This document shows positions 1 through 8,565 of a stretch of DNA of 64,000 nt, piece by piece. Position 1 is the first letter of the stretch. The number at the start of each line of letters is the position of its first letter. The notes under the pieces are model-generated. The model made no database searches, was not told the origin of the DNA, and saw only the letters and a program-made list of their open reading frames with translations. The position numbers and the translations under genes are program-made. The DNA lies in contig NZ_JAEPNI010000001.1 in NCBI RefSeq assembly GCF_017643475.1, positions 1,178,001-1,242,000 of the forward strand. The letters run 5' to 3'. The stretch is from Maricaulis sp. (GTDB taxonomy: Bacteria > Pseudomonadota > Alphaproteobacteria > Caulobacterales > Maricaulaceae).

Positions 1-479
1 CGGGCAAGTCTATAACCTGATCGCAAGGGCAGGCCTTCTCCTACACGTCCCGGCGGTCGTGGTTCGCGGCCCGCGATCAACCATCTGAAAAAATTGGTTA
101 AACAAGCGTTTCGGTATACGCGCGACTGCATGAGCCAGCTTGCAGAAAGCATAACTCCGAACCTGATGTACTACTCTTGGTCGAAGACACTTTCCGCGAA
201 CCCAATTGAACAACATCGGTCAATTCGACAGACGATGACTTTGCCGACACATTGATTTGTCTGGTGTGTATACCTTCATCCAGGCCCACCACATCTGTCA
301 GCGAGTTCACGCAAGCGGAACTGCGGCGGTGTCGCCTGGCGCTGGTCAGTTCGTTGCGGGGGGCTGCTTTTCCGGAGCGGGGCGGTGAGGCGCTATGACC
401 TTATCAACTGCGGCAAGGGCTTTCGCCCGCGCATAATTTGATCACAATCGCGACATGTAGCGTATCGAGAGAGACACAC
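1..479. other. Leading region without a supported gene
   Basis: No convincing gene is seen here. One + strand frame is open from base 2 to a TGA at 86-88 (28 codons, hydrophobic then basic). It could be the tail of a gene that starts before the window, but it is too short to identify. The minus-strand frames are Arg/Cys/Thr-rich without a start or family match and look like noise. The last 50 bases lead into the SapC-type gene and contain its ribosome binding site. Confidence 0.5.
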
Positions 480-1190
480 ATGGCCCGTTATGAATTCCTG
501 AGCAATGAAACCCACTCCGCTGTCCGGGTGACCGACCGGTTCGGTGATGATTGTGGCAGCAATGTTCACATGGTGCCGGTGTCCGTTGCAGAGCTGGCGC
601 CCCTGGTTGCGAACTACCCGGTTTTCCTGAGCCGGGACGAGGAAACCGGTGCGTTTCTGATGACGGCGGTCCTCGGCTTTTTCGAGGGTGAAAACCTCTT
701 CCTTGATGGCACGAAATGGGATGCGCCCTATCAACCGCTGCAGGCCCAGGTCGGGCCCTTTTCCGTGGTCGAAACCGGTGACGCCGCGAACGGACAGCTC
801 GCAATTCGCATCGACATGGATGATCCGCGAGTGACCGAGGAGGGGGGCGAGGCCCTGTTTCTGGCGGACGGAAACCAGGCCGATTACATGAAGCGTAAGA
901 CTGCGGTCATTTCGACGATCATCAAGGATTTGAACGCAACAGATGCCTTTGTTGCGGCCTGTCACGAGAATGATCTCCTCGATCCGATCCAGCTCCAGGT
1001 GTCGTTCAAGGACAAGTCCACTGTCCGGTTTGACGGCCTGTTTTCGATTGACCACGAAAAACTCTCGGCCCTCAGCGGTGATGCGCTGGCGAAGTTTCAT
1101 GCCGCAGGCCATCTGCGAGCGGCCTATTATATGACGGCCTCACTCGGTCAGGTTCAAAACCTGATCCGGCGCAGAAATGCCCGCCTGTAA
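480..1190 (+). CDS. SapC family protein
   Basis: This 236-residue protein resembles the SapC family of Gram-negative bacteria, often annotated as peptide transport-related but without an established biochemical role. Visible family-like features are the N-terminal stretch with VPVSVAELAPLVANYPVFLS, the GAFLMTAVLGFFEGENLFL segment, and the C-terminal DGLFSIDHEKLSAL followed by a helical end. There is no signal peptide or membrane segment. The ATG at 480 is preferred over the upstream in-frame ATG at 438 because GAGAGA at 468-473 sits at the right distance and the protein then begins MARYEFL. In alphaproteobacteria such genes often sit near tryptophan-halogenase-like and TonB receptor genes; no such partner is visible here. 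The family call is from recognition of the sequence, and the function is unknown. Confidence 0.8.
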   Translation: MARYEFLSNETHSAVRVTDRFGDDCGSNVHMVPVSVAELAPLVANYPVFLSRDEETGAFLMTAVLGFFEGENLFLDGTKWDAPYQPLQAQVGPFSVVETGDAANGQLAIRIDMDDPRVTEEGGEALFLADGNQADYMKRKTAVISTIIKDLNATDAFVAACHENDLLDPIQLQVSFKDKSTVRFDGLFSIDHEKLSALSGDALAKFHAAGHLRAAYYMTASLGQVQNLIRRRNARL

Positions 1191-1432
1191 GCGTTTCTGA
1201 CCGCCTGCCGGAACGTGTTTGACCTGTCTTCCTCCCGTTACCTGGCGGGGGAGACAGGGCCACTTCGATTGACCCGCGCCCAGTCGAGGCCGCCCACCGC
1301 GGCGCGGGCGTAGAGGGATCGATCAACGACGCCGTTTTCATCGACAACAACCATTTATCAATACGAATGCCCAACCCTGGCGCCACGGATCTCTGTTGGA
1401 TCGCGCGAGCCCGGCTCGAAGGGAGAGGCGTT

Positions 1433-2842
1433 GTGAGCAAAGCTGAACATTCCGGACAGGACCGAGCGCGGCTCGTGGAGCTCGCTGGCATGGTTTGTGT
1501 GTTGGGCGGGGCCGGCCTGATCGTCTCTGCCTCCGTCATGGGTTTCATGGGCGGGCAGGTCGTTGCCTGGCATCTGGGGCTGGCGCTGGCCGGTGGCCTT
1601 GTCCTCGTGGCGGGATTTGTCCTGCTGGCCCGGCTTCTCGTCTCGCTGCGAAAGACCTATCGCGCGGCGCGCGTGGCAGAGGGAAATACCGCATCCTTCC
1701 TGGCCAGTATGAGCCATGAATTGCGCACGCCGATGACGGGCGTGATCGGGCTGTCCGAACTGCTCATTCGGTCCGAACTCAATCCCAAACAGCAGGAACT
1801 GGCGAGCGGATTGAAAGCGGCCGGCGAGTCCATGATCTCGGTGATCAATGACGTGTTGGACATGTCCAAGATCGAAGCCGGCATGCTGGAAGTGGAGAGT
1901 ATCGACTTTGACCCGCTGGAACTTCTGGAGAGCGTTGAGCGCCTGTTCACGCCGCTGGCGGAGAAGAAAGGGCTCGAACTGTCGGTCGAGTGTCACGAGG
2001 GTGCTGATGTGACCTTCCGGGGCGATCCCGCACGCATCTACCAGGTCCTGAACAATCTGATGTCCAATGCCATCAAGTTCACCCGGGATGGGGGTATCCG
2101 TCTGACTTGTCGTCTGAACGTCGGCGCCAACGGTCAGATCCTCCAGTTCAGTGTCACCGACACCGGTCTCGGTATGGACGAGAAGACCCTGCTGCGTGTT
2201 TTCGAGCCGTACAAGCAGGCGGAAAGCTCGACCGCCCGGGAATATGGCGGAACCGGTCTCGGGCTCAGCATCTCGCGCCGCCTCGCCAATCTGCTCGGTG
2301 GCGACCTGCTGGCGACCTCGGAGCCCGGAGTTGGCTCGACCTTCCATCTGTCCATCCCTGCGTCGCACGCCGAGCCGGTGGTCGACAAGCCTGTCGACCG
2401 GAACGAGGCGGAGGCTGCCTGCCGGGCGATTGTTCCGGAGGGGCTGCGCATCATGGTCGTCGATGATGTGACCACCAATCGAATGGTCATCAAGGCTATG
2501 CTCGAGCGTTATCAGGCGTCTGTCATGCTCTTTGCTGACGCATTTGCACTGGCGGATGCCTATGAAAACGAGCCCTGCGATCTTGTGCTGACAGATATCC
2601 AGATGCCCGGAATGGATGGTTTCGAGCTGACCAGCCGCATCCGGGAGTACGAGGACCGGACACAGCAGGCGCCCGTGCCAATCTTTGCCATCACAGCAAA
2701 TGTGATCGGTCAGGACACTCAGCGCTATTATGACGCCGGCATGAATGGTTTCATCAACAAGCCGCTGGTGCTGGCGGACCTGGAATCGGCACTGGTCAGC
2801 GCTGCTCCCATGAAACAATCCGGAGAAGTCGAGCTCTTCTGA
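1433..2842 (+). CDS. Hybrid sensor histidine kinase with C-terminal receiver
   Basis: This 469-residue membrane kinase autophosphorylates on His and passes phosphate to its own receiver. Two hydrophobic segments (about residues 18-40 and 46-70) anchor it with almost no periplasmic sensor domain. A HisKA domain follows with H-box SHELRTPM (His95), then an HATPase domain with N box (NNLMSNAIKF), G1 (DTGLGM) and G2 (GGTGLGLS). A receiver domain ends the protein, with the acidic pair VVDD, phosphoacceptor Asp388 in LTDIQMPGMDG and a KP lysine near the end. The GTG at 1433 is chosen because AGGGAGAGG lies just upstream; an in-frame ATG at 1367 lacks such a site. No cognate regulator is adjacent. 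Lacking an evident input domain, it may sense membrane state or depend on a partner; that is inference. Confidence 0.9.
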   Translation: MSKAEHSGQDRARLVELAGMVCVLGGAGLIVSASVMGFMGGQVVAWHLGLALAGGLVLVAGFVLLARLLVSLRKTYRAARVAEGNTASFLASMSHELRTPMTGVIGLSELLIRSELNPKQQELASGLKAAGESMISVINDVLDMSKIEAGMLEVESIDFDPLELLESVERLFTPLAEKKGLELSVECHEGADVTFRGDPARIYQVLNNLMSNAIKFTRDGGIRLTCRLNVGANGQILQFSVTDTGLGMDEKTLLRVFEPYKQAESSTAREYGGTGLGLSISRRLANLLGGDLLATSEPGVGSTFHLSIPASHAEPVVDKPVDRNEAEAACRAIVPEGLRIMVVDDVTTNRMVIKAMLERYQASVMLFADAFALADAYENEPCDLVLTDIQMPGMDGFELTSRIREYEDRTQQAPVPIFAITANVIGQDTQRYYDAGMNGFINKPLVLADLESALVSAAPMKQSGEVELF

Positions 2843-2921
2843 GCCGCGTATCACCCTGCTTACGTGTCTCGGGCGCCAAGGCGGTTGGGGCTCTGTGCCG
2901 CTGCCAGCCCCGGGGGCGGGG

Positions 2922-3932
2922 TCAGTCCAGATCTGCGGCGTCTTGCGTGACGTCGCCGGCCTGTTTGCGATCGGCGAGGGGTGTGACGCCAGCGTGTTGT
3001 TTGAAAGCCCTGTTGAAGTTGGATTTGGTGTTGAAACCGGAGGCCAGCATGATGTCGAAAACGCTCTCCCCATCGTGCTCCGCTGAAGCCAGCATGCCCA
3101 TCGCGTTCTGGATCCGCAGCCGGTTTACATAGTCCGAGAAATTGCTGTTGGTGCAGGCATTGATGGCCTGGGAGACAAGCACCGGATTGACCAGCAGCTG
3201 TCGGCCGAGCTGTTTGACCGTCAGCCCCGGGCGCAGATAGGCCTGGCTGGATTGCATGTGTTCATCAATCCGCGACATCATCTCTCGCATGGAAATATCG
3301 GCATCCGGCGAGTGGGCAGCGGATAGCTCGATTTCTTCGGCGCTGATGCCCTCAAACAAGCGCCGATACTGCAGGCCGTGCAGGATGAACAGGTTCACCA
3401 TCGCGGCCAGTCCCAGAAAGACGAACAGTTCGGCTGTCTGGCTGGCCTGGTGATTGCCGGCCGCGCCCAGGCCGGAACTGACAGTGTTGACGAGGAGGAT
3501 GATGCACTGAATGGCCAGCAGACGCCTCAGCCAGGTCAGTTTGAGGTCCTCAAAATCCGTGCGCGTCTGTTCGAGCGTGCGATGAAGGCGGGTGATCAGT
3601 CGCCAGGTCATGAAGCTGTAGATCGCGATGCTCGACAGGATGCCGAAGGCAAAGACAAAGATACTGACAGCCACCGTTGAGGAGATGAGGAAGGCCATGA
3701 CTGGCGCAAGCGCGTGGAGCAGGTCAGGCGCGCTGGCCCGGCTGTCCGCCAGGGACAGGCTGCGTGTGTAGAGATAGATCAGCGGGCCGTAACAAAATCC
3801 CAGTGCGATCGCGAGGCTCGACAGGTTCAGGGACGTCCATCCGGCATGAACAAGGTTGATGCCCATGTGCGCGCTCAGAATGACCAGGCACAGGAACCGA
3901 TTGGCCACGGTGCGCAATCGACCGCTCAGCAC
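2922..3932 (-). CDS. AraC-family regulator with multi-spanning membrane N-terminus, probable 5' frameshift
   Basis: The C-terminal third (about residues 225-325) is an AraC/XylS double helix-turn-helix: LTVKQLGRQLLVNPVLVSQAIN followed by the second helix pair around SVFDIMLASGFNTKSNFNRAFK. The N-terminal two thirds contain several hydrophobic segments, as in AraC regulators with a 7TM-type sensory half. The open frame can only begin at GTG 3932, inside what should be the first membrane helix. A plausible true N-terminus lies just upstream in another frame: TTG at 4000 gives MEDVFRTLQIVIILQ, which would run into VGPFVSYLVLSGRLRT if one base were restored near 3956. The gene is therefore probably frameshifted, or carries a sequence error, at about 3950-3960. 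The regulatory target is unknown. Confidence 0.75.
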   Translation of the reverse strand: MLSGRLRTVANRFLCLVILSAHMGINLVHAGWTSLNLSSLAIALGFCYGPLIYLYTRSLSLADSRASAPDLLHALAPVMAFLISSTVAVSIFVFAFGILSSIAIYSFMTWRLITRLHRTLEQTRTDFEDLKLTWLRRLLAIQCIILLVNTVSSGLGAAGNHQASQTAELFVFLGLAAMVNLFILHGLQYRRLFEGISAEEIELSAAHSPDADISMREMMSRIDEHMQSSQAYLRPGLTVKQLGRQLLVNPVLVSQAINACTNSNFSDYVNRLRIQNAMGMLASAEHDGESVFDIMLASGFNTKSNFNRAFKQHAGVTPLADRKQAGDVTQDAADLD

Positions 3933-4203
3933 CAGATAGCTGACGAACGGGCCGACTGCAGAATGATCACGATTTGAAGGGTACGGAAAACGTCTTCCAA
4001 GACCGGGCCCCGACGAGTTGATCGATCAGCGCTCAGGGTCGACCAATCCGCTGCTCCCGGCAAGCTCCGGGTGCGTTATGGAGGAACGCTTCGCAAGGCC
4101 CGCGCGCCAAAAGTTCTAAATCGCGATTCAGGTCGACCGTGTGAGCGAGACGGCGCTGGCACAGGGGTGTCGAACAACACTTCCCACCTTCCAGAAGTTA
4201 TGA

Positions 4204-5235
4204 ATGAAGATCATTAGACAGGGCCGCGCAGCAACTGCACTGGCACTGGCTACTGCAGCCAGCGTGCTTGCTGTGCCCGCGGGTGTAGCGGCCCAGAACG
4301 AGGCCGGTTTCCGTCCCGTCGTTGCGCAGATGGAGGCGGTTCTGCAGGCGCATCATTTCAATCGCGATGAGCTGGAGGGGGAGCGATATGACACCACGCT
4401 TGCCGCGCTCTATGCCGTTGCGGATGAGGCGCCCGACCAGGAAGCCTTCCTGGCAGGGTTTCAAGAGATCTGGAGCGATGGGCCCTTCTCCCATGTGAAT
4501 CTGGTCGCCAGCGACAATACGTCAGAGGCGATGAGCGCCTTTTTTGACAGCATGAATGCCGGACCCAACGCGGTGCAGCTGCGGTGGGACGAGGATGTTG
4601 CCGTGTTGAGTATCCACACGATGATGGGCCAGGACACGATTACGGCCATCGAGGCTGCAATAGATGAAGTTGCGGCACGTGATGCCGACGCACTGATTAT
4701 TGATCTGAGGCGTAATGAGGGCGGGGCTTTCGCGATGCGCCCGACGGTCGCCGGAGTGATCGATACGCCTCTGGACGCGGGTTACTTCATCTCGAGACGC
4801 TGGACGGATCAGCATGACCGCCTTCCCGGTCGCCAAGAACTGGCAGCGCTGGAGGCCTGGTCAGGATGGTCTATCCGAGCGTTCTGGAACGACATCGTCG
4901 ACCAGGCTGTCATCCGGGTCCGGTTTGAACCGGCAGAGACGGTTTATCACGGCGAGGTTTTTGTGCTGACCAGCGAAACGACGGCCAGTGCCGCTGAAAT
5001 GGCGGTCGAGGCGCTTCAGGCGTCTGGACGAGCTCAGGTGGTCGGCGAGCCAACAGCGGGAGAAATGCTCTCCCAGAAACCCTTTGATCTGGATGGAGGA
5101 TGTCTGTTGTTCCTCCCGATCGCTGACTATTACTCGCTGGCCAGCGGCCGCATCGAGGGCAATCCTGTTCAGCCGGACGTAGCGGTGGAGGCAGGCCAGG
5201 CGCTCGCCCGCGCGCTGGAGCTGGCGCGGCACTGA
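4204..5235 (+). CDS. S41-family peptidase (C-terminal processing peptidase fold), secreted
   Basis: This 343-residue protein has a signal peptide (hydrophobic residues 10-29, likely cleavage after VAA) and one S41 peptidase domain. Diagnostic features are the strand-loop DLRRNEGG (about 167-174) and the nucleophile region TSETTASAAE with predicted catalytic Ser262. A C-terminal PDVAVE motif is typical of the interphotoreceptor-binding-like S41 branch. No PDZ domain is seen, so it is a short, tail-specific-protease-like enzyme probably acting in the periplasm or outside the cell. It stands alone, divergent from the AraC-type regulator upstream, with about 200 bases between. That regulator could control it, but nothing in the sequence proves this. 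The start at 4204 gives a clean signal peptide; the ribosome binding site is weak. Confidence 0.85.
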   Translation: MKIIRQGRAATALALATAASVLAVPAGVAAQNEAGFRPVVAQMEAVLQAHHFNRDELEGERYDTTLAALYAVADEAPDQEAFLAGFQEIWSDGPFSHVNLVASDNTSEAMSAFFDSMNAGPNAVQLRWDEDVAVLSIHTMMGQDTITAIEAAIDEVAARDADALIIDLRRNEGGAFAMRPTVAGVIDTPLDAGYFISRRWTDQHDRLPGRQELAALEAWSGWSIRAFWNDIVDQAVIRVRFEPAETVYHGEVFVLTSETTASAAEMAVEALQASGRAQVVGEPTAGEMLSQKPFDLDGGCLLFLPIADYYSLASGRIEGNPVQPDVAVEAGQALARALELARH

Positions 5236-5485
5236 TGTGGCGGGGACAGGCCCGGAGCCTGCCCGTACGCGAACAGGATCGACAGCAAAGCGCGGCTAGA
5301 TGTCTGGACCGCGGATGCTTGCCGCCTGCTCGTATTGCTCGCTGACTTGAACCCAAAACTTTGGCATTGCATGGTCGTCTGCGCCCGGGACATCGAGGTG
5401 CGCTCGTTTTGGAGCTTCATGTCCCGGCACGCATGCAATCTGGGCCCTGGATCTGCGGTGGCGCAGACCTAGTACAAGGCAGGTT

Positions 5486-6355
5486 ATGATGAAGTCTATT
5501 CGTGCAGCATTCGTGGTTCTGGTCGTGTCAGCGATCGGTCTGGGCGTCGCCTTTCTTGCCGGGCAAGGGGATGAGCGTGTCTTCGGGCACTCGGTGATCC
5601 TGGCCTGCGCTCTGGTTGCGTTTGGCGTGAACTGGCTGGTCTTCATCCCCTCGGCAGTGGCGCACACAGAGCGCTACTACGATCTGACGGGGGCGATCAC
5701 CTATCTCAGCGTGATCGGGGTCGCCGCTGTGCTGGCCCAGCCCTTGGACCTGCGTGCGGCCGTTGCCGCGGGGCTGGTGGCGGTCTGGGCCATCCGGCTC
5801 GGCAGTTTCCTCTTTATGCGTATCAGCAAGGACGGGCATGATCGGCGTTTCGACCAGATCAAGACCAATCCCCTGCGTTTTCTCGTCACCTGGACCCTGC
5901 AGGGGCTGTGGGTGACGTTGACCGCGGCCTGCGCCTTGATGATCATTTCCAGCGAGACGCGTGTAGACCCGGATCCGTTTTTCTTTGTGGGGCTTGCCCT
6001 CTGGGGGCTTGGTTTCGGCATCGAAGTCATTGCCGACACACAGAAGAGCGCATTCCGCAAGGACCCGGAAAATGCCGGTAAATTCATCACCGGTGGCCTG
6101 TGGTCCTGGTCGCGCCATCCCAACTATGTGGGTGAGATCGTCCTCTGGCTCGGCATGGCTGTGATAGCCGTTCCGGTCCTCAGCGGTTGGCAATGGGTTG
6201 CCCTGATCTCCCCGCTGTTTGTCTATCTCTTGCTCAATCGAGTCAGCGGCGTGCCCCTGCTGGAAAAACGCGCCAGCGAGAAATGGGGCGAAGATCCGGC
6301 CTACCAGGCCTATTGCGAGAAGACACCGGTGCTTTTCCCGTTCGGGGCAAAGTAG
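5486..6355 (+). CDS. DUF1295 / steroid 5-alpha-reductase-like membrane protein
   Basis: This 289-residue protein has about seven membrane segments and the C-terminal signature of the DUF1295/ICMT-like superfamily: GLWSWSRHPNYVGEIVLWLG, followed by the PLLEKR...YCEKTPVLFPF tail. Members are related to isoprenylcysteine methyltransferases and NADPH-dependent steroid reductases. The HPNY segment belongs to the cofactor-binding region, but the substrate is unknown for bacterial DUF1295 proteins. Two adjacent ATG codons (5486, 5489) follow AAGG; either may be used. The 250 bases upstream contain a short GC-rich hairpin just after the S41 peptidase gene (around 5243-5263) without a T-run, and nothing else I can identify. 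Confidence 0.88.
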   Translation: MMKSIRAAFVVLVVSAIGLGVAFLAGQGDERVFGHSVILACALVAFGVNWLVFIPSAVAHTERYYDLTGAITYLSVIGVAAVLAQPLDLRAAVAAGLVAVWAIRLGSFLFMRISKDGHDRRFDQIKTNPLRFLVTWTLQGLWVTLTAACALMIISSETRVDPDPFFFVGLALWGLGFGIEVIADTQKSAFRKDPENAGKFITGGLWSWSRHPNYVGEIVLWLGMAVIAVPVLSGWQWVALISPLFVYLLLNRVSGVPLLEKRASEKWGEDPAYQAYCEKTPVLFPFGAK

Positions 6356-6408
6356 CCAGCGTCCCTGTTGTCATTGACATCCGGATTTGTGTATTGAGGC
6401 GCTTGCCT

Positions 6409-6431
6409 CTCATTATGTTATAATGTAACAA
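6409..6431 (+). promoter_or_regulatory. Zur-like operator overlapping a -10 element
   Basis: The sequence around TATGTTATAATGTAACA (6415-6430) contains TGTTA-N5-TAACA and closely resembles Zur operators (known E. coli form around ATGTTATAATAT). It overlaps TATAAT at 6419-6424, with TTGAGG at 6394-6399 as a possible, widely spaced -35. It lies about 270 bases upstream of an M1-like zinc peptidase gene, which fits zinc control but is distant. The rest of 6356-6700 shows only a 14-codon ORF (6435-6479) without a ribosome binding site and nothing else recognisable. Confidence 0.45.
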
Positions 6432-6700
6432 CGCATGCATCGAATGAATTCGGGTTCCAGCGGTATCGTCTTCGCCTGAACCTGTAAGGATGCACGAAGT
6501 TCGCCTCCACGATCTTCTGCAAACCGGCCTGCCCGTCGCGGTGCTCAAAGCTACTTGTTCCCTTCAGCTAGAGTGTTTGCGGCGGGCAGGATCGGATCAT
6601 CCGTTCGTCACTTCCAGCGTGGTCTTCGCACCAATGTGAACCCCTGCGCGTTGACCTGCCCGCCGGACTCGCGATGCTCGCTCGCAGGACGGAGGACTTC

Positions 6701-8104
6701 ATGAAATTTGTGAGTGGTGTAATCCTGGCTGCGGCGAGCAGCGGGGCAGTTTGGGCGCAGTGCGAGAGCGATATTTCGGTTAAAGTCGAGCGTCTGGCGC
6801 TGAACGACTGGCAGGTCAGCTATCGATTTGACCGAGATTTTGACCGGTTTGCCTTCATGCGTACAGGGGATGATTACCGTTAGGCGCGCTGGCAGGTCGC
6901 CACGTCCGGTGTCACTCTGGAGCGGGTAGAGGATGTCGACTATCTGATCGCGGAAATGCCGGTTGAGACTGTGACAGTCCGCTTTAGCTCGCTTGATCAT
7001 CCCACGGTGTATGACAATCAGTCATTCCTCAATCTCGGTGGTGACAGCATCGGCATCTACACGGGCCAGTTACAGCTTCGACCGGTGTGTGGCGGGGAAG
7101 TCGGGGAGGGGGATCCGGTGCCACCCTACCACCGGTTTGCCTTCATCTCTCATCTCGACGAACCGGTACTTGTCCACGGTCAGCCAAGCTATCCCGATGA
7201 TCAACATGCATTCAACGAACTGCTCGGCGCCTATGCCATGTACGGGGCGATGCCTGTAGAGGTTGGATCCGGCACGCGCATTGTGGTCTCCGATACGCTG
7301 CCCGAGCGCATGCCGTCAGTTATCGTACATGCACTGGAAGGGTCCCTGGAGACGCTGGCTGGCTCGTTCGAGCATCGTCTCGAGACTCCGCCTGTCCTGA
7401 TGCTGGTCGAGCGTGCGGATGTGGGCAGTGGCATCGCGTTTCGCACCGGGGTGCTGGACAACCAGATCGCCGTGGAGATCGGCGGAGACCAACTGTTCAG
7501 CGATGATCCGGACATGATGCGGCGCGTTGACCAGTTTGTCTCGCGTTTGATGGTGCATGAAGCGGTGCATTTGTGGAATGGCGGAGTGGTCACCAATTCA
7601 GAAGTGCTGGGATCCTGGATGCATGAAGGCAGCGCGGACCTGTTGAGCTGGCTTTCGTTGTTGGAGCAAGGGCTGATTGACCAGGCCTATCTGGAGGGGC
7701 GGATGACGCTGGCCTTCAATCAGTGCGCTTCGGACCTGGAAAACGGCCCCTTGGTCGAGGCGCTCTCGCGTGGTCGTTACGACACCTATTACGGCTGCGG
7801 AGCGCTGATGAACCTGGTTGTTGGGCATGCTGTGGATGTTGAGGACATGTCCCGTGGGTTGTTTGGTTTCTGGGCCGAGCTGATCCGGCGCGGGCTGGCC
7901 AATGAGGGGCAATCCTATTCTACCCGAGAATATTTCGAGCTGATGGATGAAGCGGGCGTTCCGGCATCCATTCGCGCGTGGATGGACAGAGTTCGGCTGG
8001 AGTCATTGGAAAACCCGGCAGAGGTGCTTTCTGGCCCACTGGAAACCGCCGGCTGGCGGGTTGAGAACAGTGAGGACGGTTACCGGCTGACCCTGACGCA
8101 GTAG
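6701..8104 (+). pseudogene. M1-like zinc metallopeptidase gene interrupted by an in-frame TAG
   Basis: From ATG 6701 (after GGACGGAGGA) one frame encodes a signal peptide ending in AVWAQ, about 40 further residues, a TAG at codon 61 (6881-6883), and then 407 uninterrupted codons to the stop at 8104. The downstream part holds a gluzincin signature: HEAVHLW (codons 286-292) and WMHEGSAD with Glu at codon 309, so HEXXH-18 residues-E exactly as in M1 aminopeptidases (His/His/Glu zinc ligands). Overall similarity to classical M1 enzymes is low, so the substrate is unknown. Intact reading on both sides of one stop suggests recent inactivation, a sequence error or readthrough. A downstream ATG at 6956 could restart translation but would lack the signal peptide. 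Confidence 0.75.
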
Positions 8105-8192
8105 TTCTGGCAGGATTTGCGCCTTGCTCCGCCCTGTCAGGCTTGAAAACATGCCTTGAGGGATTCGTTCCGGACCCGGGAGAGGGTAAAGC

Positions 8193-8498
8193 ATGCAATT
8201 TTCTATCACGCCGTCCACGGACGCCTTGGTGATCGCGCTGACGGGGACATTCCGCTTTGATGATCACGAGCTGTTCAAGGGCGTTCTCAAGGCCATCGAC
8301 AATTTCGACGGCAAGGGAATCACGATCGACCTGGCGGGCACCGCGGCCCTCGATTCAGCAGGAGTGGGCATGCTCCTTCTGGCTCATGAACGCGCCAAGA
8401 AACAAAACAAGGTAGTCGCGCTGCGCGGGGCACAAGGCTCCGTCCAACAGGTTCTTGATGTCACCAAGATCGACAAGGTCGTGACTGTGCTGCGCTAG
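8193..8498 (+). CDS. STAS-domain protein (anti-sigma-factor-antagonist type)
   Basis: This 101-residue single-domain STAS protein belongs to the SpoIIAA-like group, which act as phospho-switchable partners of anti-sigma kinases or other regulators. The core beta strands (ALVIALTGTFRFDD, GITIDLAGTAALDSAGVGML) surround the usual phosphorylation site, with Ser55 in LDSAGVGM. The start at 8193 is well supported by GGAGAGGGTAAA. It precedes a hybrid histidine kinase by 67 bases on the same strand, so the two may be co-transcribed. No RsbW-type kinase or phosphatase lies nearby, so the partner is not known. Coupling to the neighbouring kinase is inference. Confidence 0.88.
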   Translation: MQFSITPSTDALVIALTGTFRFDDHELFKGVLKAIDNFDGKGITIDLAGTAALDSAGVGMLLLAHERAKKQNKVVALRGAQGSVQQVLDVTKIDKVVTVLR

Positions 8499-8565
8499 GC
8501 CGTACCGCAGGAATTAAAAATTAAGCATGTTCATTTAGGTTGCTTGGCGCAATCGGGAGGATGAC

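Noticed and set aside
1358-3073. A 571-codon minus-strand frame opposite the first histidine kinase
   Set aside because: The + strand carries a complete kinase-receiver protein; the opposite frame has no recognisable domain and no ribosome binding site.
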